This document shows, one piece after another, positions 47,516 to 60,354 of a stretch of DNA of 64,000 nucleotides; positions within the stretch are counted from its first letter, which is position 1, and each line of letters opens with the position of its first letter. The notes beneath the pieces are model-generated. The model did no database searches and was not told where the DNA came from. It worked only from the letters and a program-made list of their open reading frames with translations. The DNA lies in NCBI RefSeq assembly GCF_047511655.1, contig NC_133394.1, positions 63,671,937 through 63,735,936 on the forward strand. The letters run 5' to 3'. This DNA is from Castor canadensis (taxonomy: Eukaryota > Chordata > Mammalia > Rodentia > Castoridae). Both the position numbers and the translations under genes were made by a program.

Positions 47516-48408
47516 AGCATTATAAAGTTTAAACAAATATATTAACAATCCATATGGAGAAGAAGGTAAGATTCTCAGAGAACCTTAACATGGACAGAAA
47601 GTTCCTCAAGAAACTAAGGGGAAGAATTTGTTACTCTAGTGAGGGTGAACCCAGCAAGACCAAATGACAGGAGGCCATGATGGAAGTCCACAAAGTCTAT
47701 AGTGCAAGGCTTGTCCATACCTCTTTTCCAAGAGGTTCGATAGAACTTTTTGTGATGTTCTACATCTGCTGGCTAACCTGTAGCTACTGAGCATATGAAA
47801 TATGGCTAAGACAAATGAACTGAAATTTAATCTTACTTAATTCTAATACAAGTTTAATTAGCAATATGTGGCAGCAGCTATCATATCATAACAGAATGGC
47901 TTTAGATACATAAGTATCTAGATGTCACTGTGTTGCTTATCTAATCCATTTTAGCGGTTGATTTTATAATTCAAGTTGATGTCAGGCAAAAGAGAAGTAA
48001 GGAAGGAAGCTAAAAAAACCCATAGGACTTATGAAAAATTCAGTAAGGCAGTTCAGAAGGAAAATGATGGCCCTTAACTAAACACACAGTATTGTCTTGC
48101 TTGGCAAAGAGGCTCCCTTTCAAGCTTTACTCACATCAGAATACAAATCAGAGCTACAAAGCTTTGGAAACTCTATAAAATCAGGAAAAGCATACACTAG
48201 AAAATCGAGCAGAGAGAATTATTCTTAGAAAATTAAACTGTTTTTCTACCTCTGTGTATCTATTTTTCTTTGCCACAGTCTCCTTATTTACAAGTAAAGA
48301 GTAAAAAAGCTAGTAATGTTTCAATGAGTAAAAACTTTCTGTATCCTTGAGGCAAAGTCATCAACTTAATGAGATTATTACATGATGTAAATTCTTATTG
48401 CTTCATAC
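47516..48408 (-). other. NDST3 intron, nothing recognised
   Basis: AT-rich intronic sequence between the LTR-like repeat and the exon at 48409. Confidence 0.4.
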
Positions 48409-48579
48409 CTGGAAGGGGGGGAAATAAACAAGCCATCTTTCGATGTGGCTGGCATACCACCTGGGGACCAAACATCTCTTCTGCAAGGTTCTAAGTTCTG
48501 AGGGTGCCCAGGGCCCAGCCGAGATTACTTCGTAGAAGCTAAACTTCGGAGCTGTGGGGTCTTCATGTGATCGCTGGTG
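48409..48579 (-). CDS. NDST3: NDST3 exon (4th from last): substrate-binding segment, with Gly-to-Arg change
   Basis: This 171-nt exon is exactly 57 codons in phase 0. It starts [18 protein letters not shown] and ends [13 protein letters not shown]. The first His corresponds to the NDST1 His716 region that contacts substrate. It is intact for splicing (acceptor AG at 48581-48580; donor GTATG at 48408). The oddity is CLVPRWYA: the family motif I know is CLVPGWYA, so codon 48462-48460 reads AGG instead of GGG. DPTAPK also departs from the DPAALK I recall. Exon identity is secure; whether the changes are real is not known. Confidence 0.88.
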
Positions 48580-50059
48580 CTATGATGAAAAGGTGGATAA
48601 TTAAGCTAACTTGAACCATAGGCATAAATAATTAAAAACCAATCCTTGTGACAAGTCTCAAAGCTAAGGGAGAGTGCCACTGTTGGAGAGTTATTTGTTT
48701 TGAAATTAATAAAGGATGAAACTGTTTGCTTGAAGCATCAAAATTTAAAGTTATGATACTGATGAGAGTGTATTTTTTGAGAACTTATTTGGTAGAAGCT
48801 GAATTCTTGTTGATAGGATTCCTTAAGTAACTTTCCTGAGTGTTCTTGGTGTGTATGTTTAATTCTGAATGTAAACTTTTGAAATCTGCATTAATATCTC
48901 CTTTTTAGCCCATAAGCAAACCATTTATCATTCTCAGTGAATAGCCACAATACACAAGCACTCTACTAGTTCTGCCAAATAGTTTTGCTCTACCTAGTAA
49001 TGTAGTTTTAGATTAGAAAAGTCCTATCAGCTGTTTTAAATGGAAAAACTACTGAGAACTCTGACATGTACATTATCCAAAACCCACAACTTTTATCATA
49101 TATTACCTAGCATCTAAAAGCCAAGACTATTTTATCTAATGGTAACCTTTGCAGTGAATCAGAATCATTTTTTGTGCAGAAATCACAGAAAGCAGCAATC
49201 CAAATATGAAAGTGTTTTTATAATGGCTGAGGCTCAAGCCCATGGGTTTGAGAAAATCACCTTTTCCTTAAATTGACCAATAAATATTCAGGCTTAGTGG
49301 TGAGTTTGTGGATGTTTACCACATCTAGTTGAATAGCAAATTTGCTGCAACTGGGATTCAAATTACTGTACTACAGATGCTACTAGACTTTGTTAAGGCT
49401 GCATTTTGCCACTGTAGAGTAATTTATTTGCAATATTTAGGATGTTTTGTTAGCTTGCAGCCTTGAAACCTCCTTTTTCTGTAAATTCCCAATTTTCAGG
49501 GGCTAAGTGGCTGCCAAGCTCCAATTTTCTTCTTTCTTTTTGGGTCAATTAGACTTACTTCTCTTTTCTCTAGATGCCTGGTGGAAAAGGTAAGAGGTAC
49601 AAAATAAAAATCTGTCTTTGTGCAGTTTGATGTATATATTTATTTAAAAGATGGCTCTAGGTTTGGGATGAATGATAAGTGTGGAATTGTGGATTTCTAT
49701 GGATCTTAACTTTCTAGAGTGTCTCCAGTCTCTGCTGTGCAAATTATCATCAGTATGCCTATTAATAGGATTCCATCTGCTTTGACCCTTTCCCACCCTG
49801 TCCTTGTCACAAAACCTTTTCTGACAACTGGAAGTCTGCTTTTGTTAAATAACAAAGGATTCAGTCCAGAGGAACTTTATTCTCTAGTATCATAATTATT
49901 AAGAAGTTAGCTGTGTGACTATCAGTGAGAGTGGGAGATCCCATTTGTGCCTGGAGAAGATGAGCTGTATGGGTACTTGGAATGCATAGAATTAGCCTTG
50001 TAGAGCCTTGTATCTGTGAGAGGTACTTAAATCACTTTTGTTGAAAAGCACTGAATCTC
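48580..50059 (-). other. NDST3 intron, nothing recognised
   Basis: No additional exon or clear repeat seen. Confidence 0.4.
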
Positions 50060-50960
50060 TAAATAGGAGAAAAGCTTGGCATCTCTGTCTCTATTTTGTT
50101 CCTGTTGTCTTTTGTTCTGAGTCACTCTTTCCTGAAGGACAGGGCTGATTGACAATATCTTTATGACAAAGAACTGAAACTACCCCTAAGGAACAGCAGA
50201 ACCTTGTAGGACAGACCTCACTTTCCCCCTGCCAAATGAGGCCAATTACCTGTAATGATGAGGCTGACCAGGGAACAGGAGTAATCATCTCATAGGACCC
50301 AGATTGCTCCCCTTGAAGGGTGGACTGCGGGAGGTCCACATTCCGAAAAAGTGTCAATTAGCCAGGAAGACACTTCTCCTTCCCAAGAAACATCCATTTG
50401 CACCAGAGAGACACTTCTGCTCTCAGCCAATAAAAAAAGCTACAAAACCTGATTTCCATCATGACTCGGGACCACTGGTTTCGGATCCTGCTGCAGCCTT
50501 TCCTTTCTCTTCTCTACCAATAAAACTTCTCCGACTTTTGCTTCTTGAGTCCACCTTTGATTTTTATCTAAGAGCAGACCAAGGACACCCACAACCTGAG
50601 CTCTCTTGTGTATCACCCTCAAGTGAGGACAGCAGTAACAAACTTCTCTGGAATCCCTGAGAACCAGAGCTGAGACAATGACCAACCAGCCCATACCTGT
50701 AACTGGGACTATTTAACAAAGCATAACTTTTGCTCTCTGCCCTACTTCCTTATCTGTTTAAAGCTAAAGGTCATATCTGTAGCCTGAAGGTGGTTATAAA
50801 TGGGCTGAAGTGTTTCCTTTGCCTCTTCCCACAGCATGTCCCAGGCCCTATTATAAATCTTTCTCTGCCCTTCACCAGTGTCTCTTTGATATATAGGGAT
50901 GACCTGACATGTAGAAGCCCAGGAGTTTGGGCCTGTAGTTCAAAACTCTGATTTCATATC
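50060..50960 (+). mobile_element. Solo-LTR-like repeat, copy 2, interrupted by a second LTR-like insertion
   Basis: The outer parts (50060-about 50230 and about 50660-50960) match copy 1 at 47020-47515. The interior (about 50245-50655) does not. It has its own promoter/poly(A)-like features: CCAATAAAACTTCTCCGACT at about 50517-50536 and an earlier CCAATAAAAAAAGC at about 50428. A nested LTR is the simplest reading. The 118-codon plus frame inside (50304-50660) resembles no protein I know. Confidence 0.5.
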
Positions 50961-52178
50961 CAGCCCACTCACAGAGGTACAGATAAGGAGTTTTTGTGTA
51001 AATGTTATTCCACATTCATCTAAACCTCATAGTTCCAAGGAAATCGGATCTTAGTTTGCATTTTAGCCCTTATCTGCTGATAACCCTTTTACACATTGTT
51101 CTGCTTTGTACCAATCAAAATGCTTCATTTTAATTCTACCTCAGTCGTTCCCCTTTCAGATCCTTCCCTTCTTTATGGAATGTGCATGTTTCTTCTGTTA
51201 GGCTTCTAACTTGCAGCCAAGTTAGTAAATATAACTTGTATGTAAGCTGGGCTTTATCTCAAATGACTCTTTTAGTCCATTCCTTACTACTGTCTAATTT
51301 ATATGATTATTTATACTTATGGTATACCTCCAATTATTAGACCAAAGACAGTGTCAAGTATAGTGTCCACATTTATTAATTAAAATCACTTTTAAAATAA
51401 TACTTTGCAAATGGTAGTCACTAAAATTATTTGATGACTAGATGGACATCATGAATATTTGGAGAGCATTTTTTAAATCATAAAACTGCACAAGGAAACT
51501 GAAGATCCTACAGATTAAAGACACTGATGCTGAATTTTGTTATGTTCCTTAGTTTAATTTTACAACTTCTTATTGAACCTTTGGTGTTTAAAATATCACT
51601 GGCACAGGATTGTTTTACTTGCGATTATTTCTAATGATTTTCTAAAGTAAAAGTGTATTTGTATATACATATTACTAAAGTCTATTATTATTTCAAAGTG
51701 ATAGGTTCTAACAAACATCAGAAACAATGATAATGAGCATAAAGAGGCTTAGAGCAGGGATGACAAATCCTTGTCTATGCTTTTCCACAGATTGCTTCTT
51801 CAGTACAAGAGGTTATTTCAGCTCTTTTGGAGCTGGCATTTGCTTGTTTTGTAAAGTTTTACTGAGACAGCCATGTTCACGCATTTACATATCCACAGCT
51901 ACTTTTGAAATACAATGGCAGACTTGTAACCTGTAAGTGGCAGACTTTATAACCTGTAAAACTTGAAGTTTTTGCTATCTAACCCTTCAGAGCATATGTC
52001 TTGGAGAAATCTAATCATTTAAAATTGTTATAACATTTGCTTGTAAGATGCAGATGTATGGAAGCACATATACATGTGTGTGTTGTAGGTGTCAAACAAC
52101 TAGAAGATCTCTTTTATTAAAACCCATGATGGGTTTGTACAAACTCCCCTTCTCCCTGTGGGATTCTGTCTTCCTTAC
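50961..52178 (-). other. NDST3 intron, nothing recognised
   Basis: AT-rich intron, no additional exon seen. Confidence 0.4.
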
Positions 52179-52353
52179 CTGGTACCAGGAATATGCTCGG
52201 TCTGATGGGTCAATGAGAATGGTGATGATCTTGGCTTTGGGGACCAAGGAAGCAACTCTTTTAGGAGCTTCCTCTGAGTAGAAATAATTGGCACTCTTCT
52301 CAAACAGAAAGTCAGTGGTGACATTAGATGGAACAGGGAAGAAATCCATATAC
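52179..52353 (-). CDS. NDST3: NDST3 exon (5th from last): central sulfotransferase fold with 3'-phosphate-binding Ser
   Basis: This 175-nt exon is one base (finishing the Trp codon) plus 58 codons. It reads [20 protein letters not shown], continues through a Lys-rich helix, and ends [11 protein letters not shown]. The Ser in AYSWYQ corresponds to NDST1 Ser712, a contact to the 3'-phosphate of PAPS. The sequence [17 protein letters not shown] is one of the stretches I associate with NDST3 rather than NDST4. The acceptor AG is at 52355-52354; the donor GTAAGG begins at 52178. Possible private changes are Tyr in ANYFYSEE, where I recall His, and Val in PKRVAS, where I recall Ala. Neither is disabling. 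Confidence 0.9.
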
Positions 52354-55300
52354 CTAGAAAAGGAATATTTTTCTCAAAATAAGACTCTGGTTTATACTTA
52401 TATCCTGGTGACTGAAGACATTAGAGGTGTCCCACAAATTCATTTGTTTCCTAAATAAAAACCTTTTTCTTTAAGGGATTTGTCCTTCATAGTTAGCAGG
52501 GGAAATATGTCCAGAACCCTAACAAAAACATTTTGGAAAAATTTTTCTAGATACATTTTATTGTTTGCTTAATAGCAGAAGAAAGTTATGCAATAACAAA
52601 AATGTATACACGGAGTGATCAAACCGCAATAATAACCAGATTAACTATAAAATGTATCTAAATGTAGAAATACCCTACAGACAATAGTGTAAGCACTCAA
52701 AAAGAGAATCTGATTTAAAAAAAAGAAGATATGTTTAGTTCAAAGACATTTAAAAAAGATTTAGGTAAAAATACTTTCTCAAAGTAAAATAATTTCATTC
52801 CTACTAGTGTGTTGTGCTGTTGTACTTAGTCATGTAGTGTCAAAATACATATAATGTGTCTGTTGTGAATATTGTCTGTTGGCTTAACTTTTATTCATAT
52901 AGAGCCATTTATATCTCTCTACGTATTCTAATATATATTAGAATAATTATAAGAAAAGTTTTAAAAGTATGTACGTATTTCCAAATATAAACTCTTGTCA
53001 AAATTCCCAAGGCTGGGTCTCGTATCCTTAAGGGTAGTGGTAATTCAAATCACCAGCAGTGTAAACACAGTGTAGACTCAAGCACTGAAATTCAGGATCT
53101 GTTTAATGTTCTGCCTGTGTAAAAGCTGTCAAGTACAACTAAATTGGCATATGACAATATGTTATTTCTGAAGCCCTGAGTGATACCTTTTAGAGGAAAA
53201 ATGCTTTTTTAAAGGAACTGTAAAATTTTATAAAAATGGCCTCATTTGCCATCACCATCCACTTCAATTTATAAGCCAACATAACTTTGGGCAGCAAGAG
53301 AAGGTAGTTAAATAATTACTGAACAAAAGAATCATGCATTTACATGATCACTTCTTTTGATAGTGTGCTATTTCTTTGGACCAAAAGATCTTGTGTTACT
53401 TGCACAGACTCTAACTGTGAGACCTTGCCATTTCAGATTATTAAACTCCCGGTAGGATTCCTGTGTCACTGAACTGCAAAGTGTAAACTGTTGCAACAAG
53501 GTGATGTCTTGAGACTCAGAGCAGTAACAAAATCCTTTCATGTTTTCTGAGAAGGGCATTGCTGGTGATAGGTCATTCTGCCATCCTTTCAGAGAGAAAG
53601 AGATGTACAAAAATTTTGGAAGAGTTTGATCTGCTATCTCTTCTGTTGCACATTCTATCTACAGGGAGCGCCACATTTCAGGGTCCTTCTTGTTTAGAAG
53701 CTCATTCTGGTGCCACGGATGCTAAGGCTGTCTTGAGTGTCTAGTGGTATCCTATTTGATTCACCAAGCTTATCTCAAGCATGTTTGTTCTGAGAGAGGC
53801 TCCAAAGATCACAAAAAAAGAGGGTGGAGGTGCTGAAAGTTAGACAGCTTTTAGCTTCTAAAAATGATCTTGTCTTCCCAGCAGTCTTTTATACCTGGAA
53901 TAATTTAGGCTTTTAAGACCCCTGAAGTAGTTCTGTATGTTGAAACTATATCATGTTGATTTTGCCGGGCTCAGGGGCTTATAGAGAAGGCAGGGTCCAG
54001 TTCTTGTTGCCTATGTGTTCACATTTTTCTAGTGTAGGGGTTGGGACTTACAGATACTTGAAAAATGTTTGATTATTAAACAAGTAAATGAAAGGAATTC
54101 AGGTTCATATTTCCAGGATGGGATCTGGAGGTTCCCCAGATAAGCTCACTTTTGGAAAAAAAGTATTCAAGTATCCAAAGAATTAGCAAGCATAGCAGAA
54201 GTCCTAAATGCTAACGGATTTTATGACTTTCTAAACATTACTCTAACCCTCCACTACATTCCCATGCAATTAAAAATAATATTACCAAATCACAAAGCAT
54301 AAAACCTACATGCATGCATAAATCAAACATTGTTTTTGAGACCCTCTGATTGCAAATATTGGCTATTTTGTCAAGATGAAGTTTTCTGATGTTCATTTGG
54401 CCTAATTTGCTTGTACCCTCAGCCCATGCTTAGGCTGACTGTCAGTTAAGGTAGCCACAGTTTCATCCAGTTCTTCAAAAAGAGAAAAAGGAAAAAAAGC
54501 AGATCCTTGCATTCAGATTAACTAACTGTATCTAAGTTAATTTTGTAAATGTCCCTGGAACTCTGAGGGACATAATCTTCAACCTTGTGGAATCATGACC
54601 CCCAAAAGACAGCAAAGGGGTTCATGCTTCAGAGAGAGGCCAGGCCAGTCTGACTGTGAATACATTTGATGTTGTTGAGAGCAAAGCTGTAATTACTGTT
54701 ATAAGTTGACATTTGCAGTTACCATTATTTGTTATTTGCATTAATTGCCTTTTATAAATGTGTAATTTGTCAATCAAAAGTGTTTGTATTTGGGTAACTT
54801 TGTCCAGTTATATTTAAAATCTTTCATTGCACTTTAGCTTCCTACTTATTTATGCCATCTCCTTGTAAGTTGCTAAAGGGACTTTTTGTTTTGATTATAG
54901 TGCCTATGCAATTATTGGCTTATGATCACAAAAGGCTTTGTTTGTTACAATTTATGACAACAACAAAAAAATGGACTCTTCCCACAGTTATTCTTACGTT
55001 CCAGGGACTCTAAGTATTGTACTTGCCTCTTCCCCTCCTCCCCAAAGAAGTCTTTAATCATTCCTTTTAGTCATGACATCAACATTTTATTCTATTACCT
55101 ATAAATGCATGTATATTAATCTGAATCAGTGGTCAAGTGGAAGCTGAAGTAACTGAAGGATTCTTGATTCTCCCTGCTGTTATTTGACACCACATTAGTA
55201 TCAACCACTGTTTGGAAGACTTGGCAGTGAACTATATAACAATTAAAACACATGTAAACCCTAGTAGGTCTTCAAACTGTGCTCAATCCACTTATTTATC

Positions 55301-56109
55301 TTTCCATTCAGACTACCCACAAGCCAACTACTGAAGTTATTGATACTTTTAACTGAGAGCATGCAATTTGACAAGGTTAATGTACATGGCTCATTATGCA
55401 AATGCAAAATGCTATATTTATTCTATGGAGTTATTAAAATTCTGCTTTTTTCTACCACTCTTTGTCCAGCATTCAAACTTAATAGAAAGACCTGAAGATA
55501 TAGTTTATGGTTAACATGTTTCCTTGTGTTATCCACTTCTACTACATTACAGTGATTTGTCTATATCTATGTTTTTACTTTTTATATTATTTTCTTCAGA
55601 TGCTTAATTTATTTCTAATTTTAATTCAAAGGTGAAAATGAAATTTTATGTATTATCATTACTTATGAAATATATCTATATCTATATCTATAGATTTTTA
55701 TTTACATTTTTTTGCCTTTTATACAATAGAAAATTATACAAGTGGACCATAGTATCACCTAATGAAGCGTGTACAAGGAAAAGATCTGAAAGGTTTCTTA
55801 TAACCAGGGAACAATGAAGTTCTTGGGTATTATGCTATTTGAGACTTCACATCTGTAATTACCATAAAAAATAATTAATGCCAATTGAAATTACATGCAG
55901 GCCTCTTGAGGCAACAAGTCCTTTCATTAACTGAGAAGGGTTTGCTATGAAAAATTTTCATGTTCCTTTATGTTATTTCAATGAATTTCCAAGGCATGGA
56001 GGGTAAACTTTTTTGGGGTTAAAAACTTATATGTTTCTAAATATCAACACCAAGTTTATACTGTGCACAGTATATATACTTTTAGATTTATATTAATAAC
56101 CCATCTTAC
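52354..56109 (-). other. NDST3 intron, about 3.8 kb, nearly free of recognised repeats
   Basis: No exon seen. Long stretches with intact homeodomain-type and octamer-like words, for example TTTGCATTAATTGCC at about 54735 and TTATGCAAATGCAAAATGC at about 55394. A short TATC/TATA run lies at about 55671-55691. Confidence 0.45.
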
Positions 56110-56233
56110 CAATCAATCCCCCTGTGGTAGTTATTTCTATTAAAGAACTGTACCTCCTCAAAGGTTTTTGGGCTGGGGGAGTTACTAAGGATGGAAGGAT
56201 GCATAACCAGGAACAAATACAAAGCAGTGGTAC
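56110..56233 (-). CDS. NDST3: NDST3 exon (6th from last): PAPS loop completion and catalytic Glu
   Basis: This 124-nt exon holds 2 bases, 40 codons and 2 bases, with a split Gly at the start and a split Trp at the end. It continues the PAPS loop as TTALYLFL. It then carries the TFEEVQFF motif, whose Glu is equivalent to Glu642 of NDST1, the proposed catalytic base, and ends near NNYHRGID. The acceptor AG is at 56235-56234 after a TTTTC tract; the donor GT (GTAAG) is at 56109-56108. No lesion is visible. The motif order and phase fit the flanking exons exactly. Confidence 0.9.
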
Positions 56234-57574
56234 CTGAAAAGACAACAGAGGTTTAGAAATTAATGAAATAGACGGTTTCCTAGTATTAACATTTCAAAGT
56301 CATTAATAATGTAAATAGTATAATGATCTAAGCAGATTCTTTACATATACTGCAGACTTAAACTGATCACACAGAGTTTAAAAAGAAGTAGGTTCTAAAA
56401 AATGGAGATGGAGGGGTGTGAGACAGGGCCTGTTGCAGGGATTGGGAGAACTAGCTATTGATCCTAGCTCAGTCACCAATCTGATATGACTTTGGCTTTT
56501 AGCTTTTCTTTGTTTCAGGTTTTTTTTAATGGATAATCACCTGCCTTATTTATTTCATACATTTTTTCTCTGATGATGAAATGACATAATGTACCTGAAG
56601 ATATTTTGATATTAATAAAGCATTATATAACTAAAACATACCATTAGTTAACATATTACTATCAAAATTGAGATTTGTGTTCTATAAAGTTCTTTCTGAA
56701 GACTATGAAAGCTAAGCCCAAGACAGAATTTAATAACTTAACAAGTTTTCACAAATTTGAAAAAAAAGTAGTGTGAAAAATTGTTTAATTTTCTATGAAG
56801 AAAATTAGCATCTTTTTTTAGTGGCATAACATAATATTAGCATTTATTAGAAAGAGAGTGGCATATCACAGGTGCCCATGTAGATTTGTGACTATTGTGG
56901 AACAAGGATGTGAGTTCTTTTAAAGTGAGCAATATGATAAGAAGTAAAATTAATGTTTTATTAGCCCAAATTAGGAGATAAAGTGTGCAGCTTTGTCAGA
57001 CTACTACAGAAGAAAGAAAGGCAGTTTGGGATCAGTTGTCAAAGATTTAGCCCCACATTTGCAACTGTGACTGTGTTTATAAAATCATAATTTCAAAATA
57101 TTTCTGATCTGTATATTCAGTAGTCATGAGAGAAATATATCCTATAATTTCTACTTCTCTGATGTGATTTACAATATATACACTGCGATGGAACAGGCTC
57201 TGTAATTGTATTTCAAGTTAATAGATAGCAATAACAATCAGACGGGACCTTGTAGTATTTTTCTCACTTGGAGAAATTATCATTCTAATTTTGCTTAGTA
57301 ATGTTATGTTGCCATTTGCAAAGAATTTTGAATATTCTTATCATTCTGCTAAACCTTCTTTACTATTATACTTAACTCTACCACATCTCTACAATAGAAA
57401 CTTTGTTAAAATGACTTTCTGTCAATAATGATACTGTCTAAAAAATGAATTAAAAGAGATAGTGTTTGTAGATTACATCTGAGCCAACAATAAGCATTTA
57501 TCTATAATCATAGATAATTATAGGGAATGAAACACAGGAATCTATAAGTAAAAATAGTCTTCACAAGCTGTACT
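56234..57574 (-). other. NDST3 intron, nothing recognised
   Basis: AT-rich, no exon or clear repeat seen. Confidence 0.4.
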
Positions 57575-57765
57575 TAAAACTGTGATCCTCAAACTTCAGC
57601 ATGCATCAGAGTCACCTGGACAGTTTGTTAAAACACACATAACTAGGTCCTGTCCCAGAGTTTCTGACTGAGCAGGTCTATAGAGTGGCCAAAGAATTCA
57701 CACTTCTAACAAGTTCTCTGGTGATGCTAACTAATGCTGCTGGCCTGGTGACCATCTTTTAAAAA
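57575..57765. mobile_element. MER5A-type hAT-Charlie MITE
   Basis: GTGATCCTCAAACTTCAGCATG, CAGAGTCACCTGGACAGTTT, GTTAAAACACACATAAC, CCCAGAGTTTCTGACTGAGC and CTAACAAGTTCTCTGGTGATG follow MER5A closely. Confidence 0.85.
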
Positions 57766-57844
57766 AATCAAAGAATTAGAAGAAATGTGCATCAACATAT
57801 AAAATTTATTGGGAAAAGATCTTGTATTACTTCAAATTCACAAC

Positions 57845-58040
57845 AGTAAAGTAGAAAGAACATGTTCTCAATTTGGAGTCAGGTAAATCCTAGGGTTAAG
57901 AGTTTTATTTCCAGTACTTACCAGGTGTGTGAACTTGAACAAAAATTATTTAACTTCTCTGTCTTACTTTTCTCATCTGTGTATTGGGGAAGGAAATGCT
58001 TAGCTATCAGAGTTTTATAAGGGCCCTGGAGATAATCTGT
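57845..58040 (+). repeat. MIR SINE
   Basis: GTAGAAAGAACATGTTCTCA, GTGTGTGAACTTGAACAAAA, TATTTAACTTCTCTGTCTTAC and TTCTCATCTGTGTATTGGGG fit the central MIR core in plus orientation. Confidence 0.78.
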
Positions 58041-58829
58041 GTGGAACTGCTACACAAGTAGTACCATATCTGAATATCTGCAACATGTTTTTAAAAAACT
58101 TTATTGAGATATAATTTAGAATTATAAATATATTAAGTATGTTTATATCTCAGTTACATAATTGAGACACAATTCAGAAAAAATAAGGTCTTTTTAAAAA
58201 CTGGAAAGGATTAATCTCTGTGAAGAGTATGATTATAATAATGTGGAAAAAGTAGTTCTTTTCTAAATTTTTTCAGAATACAAACATTCTGAAATATTTC
58301 AGAAAACATTCTTTTTTGAATTTTATTTTTAAGAATTGTATTATATCATGTTGTTTGCTTTTAATAACCTTTCATGACCAGCACTAGAGAAACAGAAAAA
58401 AATGTATATAATCTAATTATTTTATATAGTCAATAAAAGGCATAATATTATTTGTCAGTGGTCAAAAATAAGATTGTGGTTTCTGAATTCTGTCTTGCCT
58501 AGACATATTCTTTGGTCTGAATAAACTGTCCTGTATATATATTTTGTCTGCGGTAAGCCAACCACATCTTTACAGAGACACATAATTAAATAACTATCTG
58601 AAAGCTTTAGTTTATATATTCTTTGTCATTTTCAAAACTGAAAAATATTTGAATATCCAGATAACTAGAAACCTATGCAGAATTGTCCAGAAGGATACTT
58701 TTGACAAAACTAAAGTCAGAAGTAAGGCTATTTAATTCTCATGGAGCTGATATGAGAAGATAATTTTGACTAATTGAAAAATTAATTTCATAAACTATTG
58801 ATAGATACAAAATGAATGAATGTCAAAAG

Positions 58830-59065
58830 TATCAGGCCAAATGAAAGAAGTTAAACACAAAAGTATGTGCTTCTATCTACATGAAATTCTAGAAAAGGAA
58901 AAAAGTAGTTGCTTGTGGCTGGTATGAGGAGGGTTTGGGGGAACTGACTGCAAAGGGACCTAGAGAAACTTTTTTGATAGAGGTGTTCTGTATTTGGTGG
59001 TGGTTACAAAGCATACAATTTTCAAAATTACCTAATTGTACATTTAAAATGAGTGAATTTAATGG
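58830..59065 (+). mobile_element. Old L1M 3'-end fragment
   Basis: CATGAAATTCTAGAAAAGG, GGGGGAACTGACTGCAAAGG, GTGGTGGTTACAAAGCATAC, TGTACATTTAAAATGAGTGA and GATGTCAATAAAACT match the typical L1M 3' terminus. Confidence 0.8.
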
Positions 59066-60354
59066 ATGTCAATAAAACTGGGAAAAATAAAATTTCTACA
59101 TAAAACCATCATTTTCTGTAAATTTTTTTATTCCAAAGGCAAATGTCATATCCAAATAGTAACATAACACTTGGAAACCCAAGTGGGTTGAGGATGACAA
59201 CTAATAATTCTGCCATCTAAGGACAATGTTAAAATGTCTGTGTTTCCAACATAGCATGAGGCAAAGTACATCCCTCACGGGATTTGGAAACAAACTTGGT
59301 GTGTCAAGCTTTGGAGAGATGTGATCAGTAATGACAAGGTTATGTGATGACGGGGGAGTTCACTGAAGAGACTTAGTTTCAATGTTCTTCTAGTTGCCTT
59401 TTGATTTTAGATAGGTAAGGACAAATTAAGTAAATAAGGACAAGAAATGTGTCTGCCATACCTGTTTTTTTTTTCAGAATGTTATTTGCAATGGAGCTAA
59501 GAAAAAAATGAATAGGCTAAGCTCTCTGTGTACCTTGCTTAGAACTCTCAGTTATTTCCTGAGAGACAAGAAGAGGGAATGTATTCTCCCTAGCAAGAAA
59601 TGCAGTTGAAATGTCTGTTTTCTGTGAAGCCAGAATCCAAGGACCCCAAATAATTTATCACCCCGGATACAGCTTGAATATCTGGCATTTTAACACTTCC
59701 ACTGGGATTCACTTTAATCTTGATTCTCAAAGAAACAAGGAATTTATGAGAAAAAATTTGCACACCAATTTAAGACAAGGTGCAAAAAATTTCTCCTGGG
59801 TATGAATAAATACCTTTCCTAGCACAAAATTTTGTTTATGTCTAGGAATTTTGCTTTTCAAACATCTTTTAGACATTTAAAAAGTTGTCATCTCTGCAAG
59901 AAACAGTTTACAAATAGATCATATTGGGAAGATGGCAAATTCTTTTTCTGGAAGGAATTTATTATAAAGAGTTCTAGGTGCTTATGTGTGTCTCTCATGA
60001 CTTTTGACCAAATCCTGCCAGTCACTTTCAAACATGTGATTAGTTGTAATTTCAGATATGGTTAGCAACACTTCTCATTGAAGATCTTTGGGAAACAAAA
60101 AAGATGTGTCACCAAATTGACTGCTGTATATTCAAACTGTGTGACATCTATTTTGTCCTTTTCACTTTAAAAAACACATTGACAAAGCATTTAAGTACAT
60201 CATTGAGCTAAACAACAATTATGTCCGAGAATAATATGTTGTTCATTTATCAGTTTTATAGGAAGTTTAAGATCTCATTATGACAAGAAATTATTGTCTA
60301 ATCTTTTGTATTTTTATTGATCATTTGATTAATCACAACATTAAAAGTTCTCAC
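59066..60354 (-). other. NDST3 intron, nothing recognised
   Basis: No further exon or clear repeat. The 64- and 77-codon plus frames at 59611 and 59832 resemble nothing known. Confidence 0.4.

Noticed and set aside
50304-50660. 118-codon plus-strand open frame
   Set aside because: Lies in the nested LTR-like insert; no retroviral or cellular motif seen.
47020-50960. The two LTR-like repeats as ends of one provirus
   Set aside because: An NDST3 exon and ordinary intron lie between them, with no gag or pol similarity.
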